Positions 23,321 to 31,105 of a DNA stretch of 64,000 bases are shown piece after piece (within the stretch, counting starts at the first letter, position 1; every line of letters begins with the position of its first letter). The translations under genes were made by a program, and so were the position numbers. This stretch comes from an uncultured Eubacteriales bacterium (GTDB taxonomy: Bacteria > Bacillota > Clostridia > Oscillospirales > UBA644): the NCBI GenBank assembly GCA_934501435.1, contig CAKSTW010000001.1, positions 124,001 through 188,000 of the forward strand, read 5' to 3'. Below the pieces are notes generated by a model, which was not told the DNA's origin, did no database searches, and worked only from the letters and a program-made list of their open reading frames with translations.

Positions 23321-25594
23321 AGAGAAAAGGCAGGAAAAGATGTCTCATACACCTATGATTCCGCGGACAGACTTTCTTCTGTCTCTCAAAACTCCGGGGC
23401 GGTAAAATACCGTTTTGCCTACGACGATTGGAGCCGGAATACCTCTGTTTCGATCGAAAGTCCGGGGCTTACGGGAGCAACTCTTGTAACAAACACCTTC
23501 AACTCAAAGAATCTTCTGACCTCTGCTGCCTACGGTAACGGTCAGACGGTTTATTATACCTACGACAGTCTCGACCGATTGATATCAAAATCTTTTGGCG
23601 GAACAAGCGATTCTTTTTCATATATTTATGATCTCAACGGAAAACTCGGCATTATTAAAGATGCTGTAAATGAGACCGAAACAAGATATTTTTATGATCT
23701 TGCGGGAAGACTTTCCGAAATTTCGGAAAACCGTGCCGGAAGATTAAAGACTCATACCCTGTATAATTACGACGAAAAGAACAGATTACAGGGTTATAAA
23801 CTTAAATTTTCCGATATCGGAAGCATTGATTTTTCCGCAGAATACGGCGACGCTTCAAAGGGATATGACCCCGGCCGAGTATACGGCGTTTCTTTCAACG
23901 GAGAAAAAAGACTCGGCTACACATTCGACCATCTCGGACGAAAGACAGCTTCAAGTCTTTTGCTTTCCGGAGGAACAAAACAAACCGAATATTTTTACAG
24001 AAACATTTCCGATACGCAAACGACTACCCGGCTTTCGGGACTGAAACTTCCGGACGGGACGCGTTATCTTTATACTTACGATATATCAGGAAACATATCG
24101 CAGATAACGAAAGAAAAATCCGGCGTTTCAACGACAGTATCTTATACTTACGACGAAATCGGACAGCTTATCCGCGAAAACGATGAAAGCCAAAATCTGA
24201 CTGTGGTATATTCCTATGATAACGGCGGGAATCTGACTGCAAAGAATATCTATCCGTATACAGCGGGAAGTATTACAACAGAACCTTTGCAGACAATTTC
24301 ATATTCCTACGGAGGAGAAACCGCAAAATGGAAAGATCAACTGACAAATTACAACGGTCAGCAGATAACCTATGACGGAATAGGCAATCCCCTTTCCTAT
24401 CGCGGAATGTCCATGACATGGCATGCCGGAAGACAGCTTTCCGAGATAACAAGAAACGATACCGCAATATCGTACAAATATAATGACAGCGGAATCAGAA
24501 CCGAAAAACTTGCAAACGGAGTAAAAACAGAGTATTATATTATTGGAGATTCGATTGCCGCCGAAAAGCGTTCTGACGGGGTAAAGATAATTTATCTGAC
24601 CGACGAATCTGGAGTAAAGATAGGATTTACTATTTCGGGAAGTTCAGCCGACGGAACCTATTACTACATATTTAACGCCCAGGGGGATGTAATAGAAATA
24701 TACAACTCCGCCGGCGAAAAAGTAGTTGAATATTCATACGACAGCTGGGGAAAATTGCTTTCTGTAACAGGAAGTCTTGTCGACAGCATAGGAGAAATAA
24801 ACCCGATAAGATACAGGGGTTATTACTATGATGCAGAAACCGGATTCTATTATTTGCAAAGCAGATATTATGATCCGGAGGTCGGCAGATTTATAAATAC
24901 AGACGGATATGTTTCGACCGGACAAGGTATACTCGGCAACAATATGTTTGCATATTGCGGCAATAATCCGGTCAACAGAACGGATTCAAACGGAAAGTTT
25001 TGGTTTGCAGTAATGCTTGCAGCTTCTTTTATTGTCGCCGCAATTATAGAGATTGGCTATTCTCATACAACAGAAAGTAACCGTAAAAATAACCAAAATG
25101 CAGATCTTATACAGGAAATAAGCACTAAAAACAGAATTATAAACGACCAAAACCTTTCAACCGGAAGTAATTTTACATATGGATTATACCCTGTAAAACA
25201 TAACGGATGTGAAGCCATTGCCGTTCACAATGCAAAAGTTTTGAAAAAGATTGATTCTACATTATCTGAAACATTAAATGATTTTCAAAAAGAAAATGCA
25301 ATGATAGGTTTCGGATTTTTCGGCTCAAACCCATACGCAATCGGCAGAGTTTTGGAATCAGAGGGGATACAATATTACAATGTTTCTTCGACATCAAACA
25401 TGACTCTATACGGAACATATATTATGTCATATTGGACTGATACACCCTTTATGTCAACTATCCATACTATTGCAATATCATATTATGCAGATAATTATAC
25501 TGCATATAATAAATCCGGTTATGGTTCTTCGTTGTTTAATTTTAATTTAGATGAATATAAAAATCGTTTTATATGCGGATATTATTTGCCTTGA
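23321..25594 (+). CDS. RHS protein, 5'-truncated, with C-terminal papain/C39-like toxin candidate (tip 3)
   Basis: This is the longest RHS piece. The frame is open right after TAG 23318-23320 and has no ATG or ribosome binding site near the start, so it lacks the N-terminus. It has many YD repeats (VSYTYDSADRL, VYYTYDSLDRL, RYFYDLAGRL, YSYDNGGNLTAKN) that build the RHS shell, and the terminal core INPIRYRGYYYDAETG with NMFAYCGNNPVN. The tip has one hydrophobic helix, then YPVKHNGCEAIAVHNAKVL, GSNPYAIGRVLESEG, STIHTIAISYYADNYTAYN. A Cys, His and Asn in this order resemble a papain-like/C39 peptidase fold; this is inference. The lipoprotein gene follows 9 bases after the stop. Confidence 0.8.
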   Translation, partial: REKAGKDVSYTYDSADRLSSVSQNSGAVKYRFAYDDWSRNTSVSIESPGLTGATLVTNTFNSKNLLTSAAYGNGQTVYYTYDSLDRLISKSFGGTSDSFSYIYDLNGKLGIIKDAVNETETRYFYDLAGRLSEISENRAGRLKTHTLYNYDEKNRLQGYKLKFSDIGSIDFSAEYGDASKGYDPGRVYGVSFNGEKRLGYTFDHLGRKTASSLLLSGGTKQTEYFYRNISDTQTTTRLSGLKLPDGTRYLYTYDISGNISQITKEKSGVSTTVSYTYDEIGQLIRENDESQNLTVVYSYDNGGNLTAKNIYPYTAGSITTEPLQTISYSYGGETAKWKDQLTNYNGQQITYDGIGNPLSYRGMSMTWHAGRQLSEITRNDTAISYKYNDSGIRTEKLANGVKTEYYIIGDSIAAEKRSDGVKIIYLTDESGVKIGFTISGSSADGTYYYIFNAQGDVIEIYNSAGEKVVEYSYDSWGKLLSVTGSLVDSIGEINPIRYRGYYYDAETGFYYLQSRYYDPEVGRFINTDGYVSTGQGILGNNMFAYCGNNPVNRTDSNGKFWFAVMLAASFIVAAIIEIGYSHTTESNRKNNQNADLIQEISTKNRIINDQNLSTGSNFTYGLYPVKHNGCEAIAVHNAKVLKKIDSTLSETLNDFQKENAMIGFGFFGSNPYAIGRVLESEGIQYYNVSSTSNMTLYGTYIMSYWTDTPFMSTIHTIAISYYADNYTAYNKSGYGSSLFNFNLDEYKNRFICGYYLP

Positions 25595-25603
25595 GGTATG
25601 ATT

Positions 25604-26002
25604 ATGAAAAAAAATATTTTTTTAAGAATCCTGTTACCCATAATTTTTATATCTTTATTATTGTTACTTTCTTCTTGTCTCGAAAATGAGCCTGATAACC
25701 GTCCAGGTGCTCATCCTGATTCAAAATGGATATCAGACGATGAATCTATTTCTTTTACAGTAAACGAATATGGAGAAGGTATTGGGACAATATCTGTTGG
25801 AGATGAAACAATCAATATGTTTTTTATGACAGGTACAGGCAAAGCGATTGAAATTTGGATAAATCATAACGATAAATTAGACTTAATTGAACTATGGCGA
25901 GGAGACTTCCGAAAGCCTGATGAATTTACGGCTAAGGTAATTGAAACAACATATTTCGAACCCGGAATGAAAATTCATTTTAAGCGTGTTGATACTGAAT
26001 AA
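25604..26002 (+). CDS. Lipoprotein, immunity candidate for tip 3, copy 2
   Basis: Starts at the second ATG (25604) after TTGAGGT, directly after the tip 3 stop. It has the same signal and lipobox (LLSSC) as copy 1 and a 133-residue precursor; the middle differs (GTGKAIEIWINHNDKLDLI against the longer loop in copy 1). A cell-surface immunity protein would fit a toxin that acts outside the membrane, for example a peptidase; that is inference from the pair. Copies 1 and 2 show a duplication of the whole immunity-spacer unit. Confidence 0.75.
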   Translation: MKKNIFLRILLPIIFISLLLLLSSCLENEPDNRPGAHPDSKWISDDESISFTVNEYGEGIGTISVGDETINMFFMTGTGKAIEIWINHNDKLDLIELWRGDFRKPDEFTAKVIETTYFEPGMKIHFKRVDTE

Positions 26003-26050
26003 CTTCCACTTTTTATTCAAAAAACAAATTAGTTTTGAATACGTCGGTTT

Positions 26051-27103
26051 GTGAACGGAGTAAAAACAGAGTATTATATTATAGGAGATTCGATTTCCGC
26101 CGAAAAGCGTTCCGACGGGATAAAGATAATTTATCTGACCGACGAATCGGGAGTAAAGATAGGATTTACTATTTCGGGAAGTTCAGCCGACGGAACCTAT
26201 TACTACATATTTAACGCACAGGGGGATGTAATAGGAATATACAATTCCGACGGTGAAAAAGTAGTTGAATATTCATACGACAGCTGGGGAAAATTGCTTT
26301 CTGTAAATGGCAGCCTTGCCGACAGCATAGGAGAAATAAACCCGATAAGATACAGGGGTTATTACTATGATGCAGAAACCGGATTCTATTATTTGCAAAG
26401 CAGATATTATGATCCGGAGGTCGGCAGATTTATAAATACAGACGGATATGTTTCTACAGGGCAAGGCGTATTGGGTTACAATATGTTTGCCTATTGTGGG
26501 AATGACCCTGTTAATAGAAAAGACCCTACAGGTCAGTTTTGGAGCGAAATTTGGGAATTTGCTAAAACTGCTGTATCTGAAATCGGAAAGGCGATAGGGG
26601 TACTATCACCTGCATATGCTGGTTGCGGAGGTGCGGCTCTCGCAGACGGTCCGCTCCCGATCGGAGACCTGATCGGACTTGCTGGAGCGGCTTTGCTTAC
26701 TGTAGGTGCAGTAGGATATGGAATTTATCAAGCAACACAAGCCCCTTCAATCTCCATTCCAAAAGCAGATACAAAAGAAAAGGACATTACAGCTCCACCG
26801 CCATCACCTACTGTTATTTACAGGTACGGTGGTTCTAACCCTGGAAATCTAACCCCGAAGGCAAAAGATTTAAGAGATGGCAGGGGATTATCCTTTTCAA
26901 CTATTCCAGCGCCTGGTTGTTCAATGACAACAATCGAAGCTTTAAATGCTACGGGTATTGTATATGCTGTTCAAGACGGAGCAACACATGTTAGTGTATA
27001 TCCTGTTGGTGGAACTATGTCAGATTGGGTCAGCGCTGGCTCAAGTTCAATTTGGACGCAAGCAGTAAAATCAGTTATAATAAAATGGGATGGTGTTAGT
27101 TGA
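26051..27103 (+). CDS. RHS tip 4: core end with a C-terminal toxin candidate
   Basis: The GTG at 26051 has no ribosome binding site and stops lie just upstream, so this is another displaced core end (350 codons). It is near-identical to the core end of tip 3 up to NMFAYCGNDPVNRKDPTG, then diverges. A hydrophobic Gly/Ala stretch (GPLPIGDLIGLAGAALLTVG) leads to the tip: VIYRYGGSNPGNLTPKAKDL, GRGLSFSTIPAPG, TTIEALNATGIVYAVQDGAT, HVSVYPVGG. The YR, S-F-S-T and E marks could be an ADP-ribosyltransferase-like arrangement, but I am not sure. The immunity gene begins directly after the stop. Confidence 0.75.
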   Translation: MNGVKTEYYIIGDSISAEKRSDGIKIIYLTDESGVKIGFTISGSSADGTYYYIFNAQGDVIGIYNSDGEKVVEYSYDSWGKLLSVNGSLADSIGEINPIRYRGYYYDAETGFYYLQSRYYDPEVGRFINTDGYVSTGQGVLGYNMFAYCGNDPVNRKDPTGQFWSEIWEFAKTAVSEIGKAIGVLSPAYAGCGGAALADGPLPIGDLIGLAGAALLTVGAVGYGIYQATQAPSISIPKADTKEKDITAPPPSPTVIYRYGGSNPGNLTPKAKDLRDGRGLSFSTIPAPGCSMTTIEALNATGIVYAVQDGATHVSVYPVGGTMSDWVSAGSSSIWTQAVKSVIIKWDGVS

Positions 27104-27493
27104 ATGGTTAATATTGATTATATAATGGATTTGCTTGATTGGAATAACAGCATAGAAAAGCAGGAACAGGGCGTTAAGTTGGCCAAAGAAGTAAAATGCA
27201 TTAATGTTTTTCTACAACCTGGCAGCCATTATTATGGAAAAAATGTTTGGGACAATTGCGCCAAAATTCTATCTGCAAGGTCAAATGAAGAGCTATCTCC
27301 ATACTTGATCGAATTAATGGAATGGTTGCAAGATATGAATTGGCCGGGAGCATTTTGCATACTTAACAGGCTAAAAGAAATGGTGAATGAACAATTGTTT
27401 AAGCATTCATATACAATTTGTCTAAAATGCGCAAAAGCGTTAGATGATGAGGTTTGGGAAAGTAATTTGAAAATGCTGAAAGCAGACGACTGA
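27104..27493 (+). CDS. Immunity candidate for tip 4, DUF5071-like
   Basis: This 129-residue protein starts at ATG 27104, adjoining the toxin stop (TGAATG). It is mostly helical, and the segment ELSPYLIELMEWLQDMNWPG with CILNRLKEM is the signature I associate with DUF5071 proteins, which often sit beside polymorphic toxins. It is soluble, so the toxin target should be cytoplasmic; that is inference. Confidence 0.75.
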   Translation: MVNIDYIMDLLDWNNSIEKQEQGVKLAKEVKCINVFLQPGSHYYGKNVWDNCAKILSARSNEELSPYLIELMEWLQDMNWPGAFCILNRLKEMVNEQLFKHSYTICLKCAKALDDEVWESNLKMLKADD

Positions 27494-27564
27494 TATTTTA
27501 GTCCTATCTCAGCAAGCATCTTCTTTTGAGGACAAAAGGCAAATTGTTGGGATAGTCCAACTCT

Positions 27565-27634
27565 CTTAAAGGTTTCAGGAGTACTCCTGACAAGTTTTGC
27601 CTTTGTGGTATCACAATGGCGATGCTTGCCGGTA
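27565..27634. repeat. 70-bp dispersed repeat with palindromic core, copy 2
   Basis: Matches 20922-20991. Here the flanks extend the inverted symmetry: GCAAGCATC and AAAAGGCAAA at about 27512-27543 face TTTTGCCTTT and GATGCTTGC at about 27596-27629, so roughly 27510-27634 could fold as one long imperfect stem. Bases 27494-27722 hold no gene that I can see. Confidence 0.75.
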
Positions 27635-27680
27635 GACGTCATTTTGTTTCAGCAGGTAACCATCCGAAAAAACACAGCCA

Positions 27681-27702
27681 CGGAGGGGGGACACCCCCTC
27701 CG
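27681..27702. other. GC-rich perfect hairpin
   Basis: CGGAGGGGG (27681-27689) pairs with CCCCCTCCG (27694-27702), a 9-bp stem with loop GACA, in an otherwise AT-rich intergenic stretch. No T-tract follows on either strand, so it is not a standard terminator. It could be a recombination or RNA-processing site, or the edge of a lost element. Confidence 0.6.
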
Positions 27703-27720
27703 GGTACATAACAGAACCCA

Positions 27721-28522
27721 GCCGAAACCGGATTCTATTATTTGCAAAGCAGATATTATGACCCGGAAGTTGGCAGATTTATAAATGCGGACTCTTTACT
27801 TAATCAAAATCAACTCTTGGAAACAACCTGTTTGCATATTGCCTTAATAATCCGATAAATATGTCCGACACAACAGGAGATCTACCATTTTTCCTTATAA
27901 CAGCAGCTATAGGTGCTGTTGTCGGATCTATCATTGGGGGAATTACTGCGGCAAAAAACGGAGAAAGCATATGGGCAGGAATAGGCATAGGGGCAGCTAC
28001 AGAAGGTCTAATAGGTGCCGGTTTAGGTGCCATAACAGGAGTGATGCTGGCAGGAAGTGCTACAGCAGGAGTAGCATCGATAGTTTCTGGTGCAGGAATA
28101 CTTGCGACAGCCGTAAGTACTGGCGGTGCAGGGGCTGGGTTAGCACTTGTTGCAGATAATATATCAAGAGCAGTAAATAATGTTGGCACTGTGCTATATT
28201 CAGGCGGAGAGCAAGCAAGGCAGGCAGCGACGACATTTGCAAACAACACAGGAGGCACAACCATTGATCCCACAGTTATAGGGCAAAGTTGCAGATGCTG
28301 CTACAAAAGTTCCAGGAGCAGACTTTACAACTGTGTGGTCGCAGGCTTCCGCTGCATTTTGCCATCAAGCAAGTGGTGTAGTAAATGCATTTGTTTCAAA
28401 CAGTGCCTATCGTGGGAGCAGATAGTATCTTTTGGAGTGTCGAAATGCCTACGCTTTTGAATAACCCTAGAGTTACAGAAATAATCATTCATATTTTCGA
28501 ATTAGAGTGGAGGAATATATGA
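27721..28522 (+). pseudogene. RHS tip 5 with frameshifts
   Basis: Begins inside the core (AETGFYYLQSRYYDPEVGRF). Loss of one base near 27820 (LLG read as LLE) breaks the frame, which resumes as NPINMSDTTGD. A Gly/Ala hydrophobic stretch (residues of 27880-28240) leads to the tip. A second shift near 28282 and a third near 28415 are needed to recover VADAATKVPGADFTTVWSQA and then SIFWSVEMPTLLNNPRVTEI. The last stop (TGA 28520-28522) overlaps the start of the next gene, as in an intact toxin/immunity pair. The toxin is not expressible as it stands. Confidence 0.8.
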
Positions 28523-29166
28523 AACGATATTTTTATATCACAATTCACTTCTCTCCTGACTATGAAGGAACAGTATTTTCAAAATATCAAGATGATCTTT
28601 ATATAAATACTGAAACAGGAGAGATATATCGCAAAAGATTGTTGTATGATTTTGGCTGGGGGCAAGAGAACGGATTTGAATTAATGCCGAAGTTGTCGTT
28701 TGATGAGTTGATTCAATTAGTTGAGCATCCAATGGTGCAACATCAAAAGAAGTTTTGGCAAAAAAATACCAAAGAGGAAATCCAACAAGCTGATATTTGG
28801 CGTAGCAACTTATATGGTGCAGTTTCCGTGATAATGCAAGATTATACAGACGAACTTATTGAATTCCTATCCGCCAAGGTTGATACGGATTATTTTTCAA
28901 ATCCCACTATCCGAGATAATTTCAAATGTTTTTCTTTCGACTCTCAAAAAACAAGAGCAGAAAGCAAAATTCCCGGAGGAATTCTGACACTGATGGAAGC
29001 CTATGAACGGTCAGGTGCCGCGTTAAACGCGACTAATACATCGTTTGAAAAGTCTGCCGGACTTATAGCGGCAGCAAATGCAGCAGTTCAAGATAGCTCT
29101 ATTGTGGGTGAATTTGTGCCCAGTGCCACAGTAATGTGGATACATACAAGAAACTATATCGGTTAA
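28519..29166 (+). CDS. Candidate immunity protein for tip 5, fused in frame to tape-measure exon A
   Basis: ATG 28519 has TGGAGGA upstream and overlaps the broken toxin stop. Residues 1-155 (MKRYFYITIHFSPDYEGTVF onward) look like a soluble immunity protein. From about residue 156 (base 28984) the frame continues as phage tape-measure sequence: LMEAYERSGAALNATNTSFE, then GLIAAANAAVQDSSIVG. The exon ends at 29109; the remaining 18 codons are read from intron 1 before a TAA. So the frame joins two unrelated genes at a deletion or recombination junction between the RHS array and the prophage. The immunity part may still fold. Confidence 0.7.
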   Translation: MKRYFYITIHFSPDYEGTVFSKYQDDLYINTETGEIYRKRLLYDFGWGQENGFELMPKLSFDELIQLVEHPMVQHQKKFWQKNTKEEIQQADIWRSNLYGAVSVIMQDYTDELIEFLSAKVDTDYFSNPTIRDNFKCFSFDSQKTRAESKIPGGILTLMEAYERSGAALNATNTSFEKSAGLIAAANAAVQDSSIVGEFVPSATVMWIHTRNYIG

Positions 29167-29403
29167 AATCCTGAGGAGGACGAGACCGAGGAAAGATAAT
29201 ATATAATAATATATGTTATATCCGTAACGACTGCAGGCGTTGTATGGCGACATACATCGTGAAGTTTCTCCCCTTATATGATAGGGTGAATATACAGTCT
29301 GAACTCACACTATAACCTAATATGAAATGTGAGAAGTGAGTTAAACGACTCACTCGCCACTAATAAAGTGGTCAGTAGGTTTGCTACCGAAAGTAACAGA
29401 TTG
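29110..29403 (+). ncRNA. Group I intron 1 in the tape-measure gene
   Basis: The boundaries follow group I rules. The 5' exon ends in T (GTGGGT, 29104-29109), the intron ends in G (29403), and joining the exons restores the tape-measure phrase IVG-TALKTV. P1 is exon TGGGT (29105-29109) with guide GCCCA (29118-29122), giving the U-G wobble at the splice site. The core has GAGGAAAGAT (29188-29197), an AT-rich P5 stem, ATCCG (29220-29224) and P7 GACTG (29229-29233) with CAGTC (29295-29299) followed by TGAAC. The length is 294 bases. It has no homing endonuclease frame. The core matches intron 2. Confidence 0.8.
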
Positions 29404-29439
29404 ACAGCACTCAAAACTGTAAGTGCACGAATTAGAGGT
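29404..29439 (+). CDS. Tape-measure exon B, 36-base micro-exon
   Basis: Twelve codons reading TALKTVSARIRG, a phrase conserved in Clostridial phage tape-measure proteins (VGTALKTxSxRxRG). It lies between two group I introns and begins and ends on codon boundaries, so splicing of both introns keeps the frame. Without splicing it cannot be translated in continuity with exon A or C, as stops occur on both sides. Confidence 0.75.
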
Positions 29440-29765
29440 AAAATGTGCCTTAATATAGCGTAAGCTATATGCCGCCTTCGTGCTTAAATAATGGCGGTAT
29501 AAACAACTATATCAGCTAAAAGGATAGGGGTATCCTCAGGCTGAGGAAAGATTTATAATACACTATTATAAATATCCGCAGAGACTGCAGGGTGTATATG
29601 GCAACATATATGCTGAAGTTGTTCCGCTCCTATTTAGGGACGGTAATATACAGTCCGAACTCACACTATAACCCCTACAAAGAAATGTGAGAATATGCCA
29701 GAAATGACATATCGCCATATCCTTTATATGGTTAGTAGTCGTTTAACGACGAAAGTAACAGAATG
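29440..29765 (+). ncRNA. Group I intron 2 in the tape-measure gene
   Basis: 5' exon ends in T (GAGGT, 29435-29439), intron ends in G (29765), and the joined product reads RIRG-SKSDLESLGED. P1 pairs exon GAGGT with GCCTT (29447-29451), with a U-G wobble at the splice site. The core has GAGGAAAGAT (29543-29552), ATCCGCAG (29574-29581), P7 GACTG (29583-29587) with CAGTC (29651-29655), and CCGAACTCACACTATAAC, which also occurs (with TGAAC) in intron 1. Length 326 bases; no internal gene. The two introns are clearly related and lie only 36 bases apart. Confidence 0.8.
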
Positions 29766-30317
29766 TCAAAATCCGACCTCGAAAGTCTTGGAGAAGACAC
29801 AGCCGATCTCGCAGATGGCTTCTCTAAATACGCAACAGAATTAAAAGCTCTAACAGGCTTTAACATTATGCAAGATGGTTCTACCACCGAATTCAAAGAC
29901 CTCTATGATATTATGGAAGGTATTGCAAAGGTGTGGGACGATCTCTCCGATACCTCGCAAGCGAGGGTCGCAGAAATTCTTGGCGGTACAAGACAATTAC
30001 AAGTTATATCCTCGATTATAACTAACTGGAAAGATGCTGCAAATGCGTATGCAGGTGCAATGGACGCAGCGGGCACTTCAACCAAAGCAAACGATATCTA
30101 TATGGAAAGTGCTACCGCACATATTGAACGGCTTAAAGCAACATTTGAGGACTTCTCTCGAAATGTATTATCGAGCGACCTCATTGGTACAGGAGCCGAA
30201 TTTGCAAAAACATTACTGGATATACTGAACACAGTAATAAAATTAACAAATACTCTCGGAACAATTCCGGGAATTGCCGCAGCTATAGGAGCGGCATTGT
30301 CATTCAAGAACGTGGGT
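29766..30317 (+). CDS. Tape-measure exon C
   Basis: Encodes SKSDLESLGEDTADLADG, a KALTGFNIMQDGS segment, DIMEGIAKVWDDLSDTSQ, VAEILGGTRQLQVISSIITN and a helical SATAHIERLKATFEDFSRNV, ending in AAAIGAALSFKNVG. This is the conserved central domain of tape-measure proteins of Clostridial siphophages. It has no ribosome binding site before the nominal ATG 29763 (which is intron sequence), so it depends on splicing for translation. The frame runs on to 30386, but after KNVG the sequence no longer looks like protein; the exact exon end is uncertain. Confidence 0.7.
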
Positions 30318-30757
30318 GAACTAATTAAACAGTTCCGATTTCTGATTATGCTAAGAATTGAATATGCTCACGAAACCTTTTACTAATAGTAATATGAACG
30401 AGAATACACTAATACTCGCTGTGTATTCAAGAGGGGTTTAAGAAAAATAGGATAAACTGATATAAGTATTGATTCTTATATCGATAGACTGGGACGTTAG
30501 ATATGCAAAGTCATATACAAAAGCATATATTAACTATCAGCAGCCATTGCCTAACTGCGAGATTGGGTAGGTTCAGAGGACATAAACCTACGCGGCGAGA
30601 GTCGTGAATGTATGTTGCAAACTGTACTCGGCTATGACATTATGCCGAGGTAAAAATCAAACCGGTGTGCTAACCGGAGCATAATAAATAGCGGGCGGTC
30701 TCCCCTCCTATGTGCTTGAATAGAAAAGAGACCAAAGAATACTTTTATAAACAAAAA
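30318..30757 (+). other. Non-coding, hairpin-rich stretch, possibly a third intron-like RNA
   Basis: About 440 bases without a usable frame, rich in perfect stems: GATATAAG/CTTATATC, AATACAC/GTGTATT, TAGGTT/AACCTA, CTCGGC/GCCGAG and GGTCTC/GAGACC. It begins after the phrase KNVG, where the tape-measure sequence is interrupted, just as introns 1 and 2 do (GTGGGT|GAA). I could not find a convincing P7 or a group II domain V, so the class is open. It ends at the terminator of the antisense genes. Confidence 0.4.
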
Positions 30758-30780
30758 GACTCAAGCTTAGTGCCTGAGCC
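30753..30780 (-). terminator. Terminator of the antisense cassette
   Basis: On the minus strand GGCTCAGG pairs with CTTGAGTC (two G-U pairs) around loop CACTAAG, followed by TTTTT. The stop codon of the last cassette gene (30767-30769) lies in the loop. Confidence 0.7.
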
Positions 30781-31102
30781 TTAATGGGTTAATGAGAAAT
30801 CGGCGGCAACCGCAAATACGGACTAAGAGAATGTTGACTATCTTTATTCTATCGCGAATGTAAGACCTCTCTCTTGTGTCTAAACAGTTGTGCAATTCCC
30901 CTCTAAGAGATATGCGATATTCTCTTAAAACTCTTAATAAATATATGTAGTATGGTGCTAAATTGTCTAAGTATAAATTTGATTTGAGCTTAATCCTTTT
31001 AACCGCTTCTTCTTTTAATTCACAGGAATCGTCATCATTTACACAAGATATCGCAGCAATTAGAAATTCTCTAATCCCGTTTGACAATTTAATCCTTGAC
31101 AT
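30767..31102 (-). CDS. Hypothetical basic protein, 111 residues
   Basis: Begins MSRIKLSNGIREFLIAAISC; helical and basic, with several cysteines but no spaced metal motif. Not recognised. It is the last gene of a three-gene minus-strand cassette, 3 bases after the zinc-ribbon gene, and ends in a terminator. Composition is AT-rich like its neighbours. Confidence 0.55.
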   Translation of the reverse strand: MSRIKLSNGIREFLIAAISCVNDDDSCELKEEAVKRIKLKSNLYLDNLAPYYIYLLRVLREYRISLRGELHNCLDTRERSYIRDRIKIVNILLVRICGCRRFLINPLRLRH

Positions 31103-31105
31103 TTG

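Noticed and set aside
27494..27720. CRISPR array
   Set aside because: Only two dispersed copies of the 70-bp repeat, 6.6 kb apart, no regular spacing and no cas genes anywhere in the window.
19165..28522. Insertion sequences or an integron as the cause of the tip array
   Set aside because: No transposase or integrase gene and no attC-like sites; homologous recombination through the core repeats explains the scars.
29110..29765. Group II introns instead of group I
   Set aside because: No GUGYG start, no domain V hairpin and no reverse transcriptase; P1 wobble, P7 and terminal G all fit group I.
30318..30757. A third group I intron of the same type as introns 1 and 2
   Set aside because: The GAGGAAAGAT ... 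GACTG ... CAGTC core is not present and I found no sound P1 or P7; kept only as an unclassified structured stretch.
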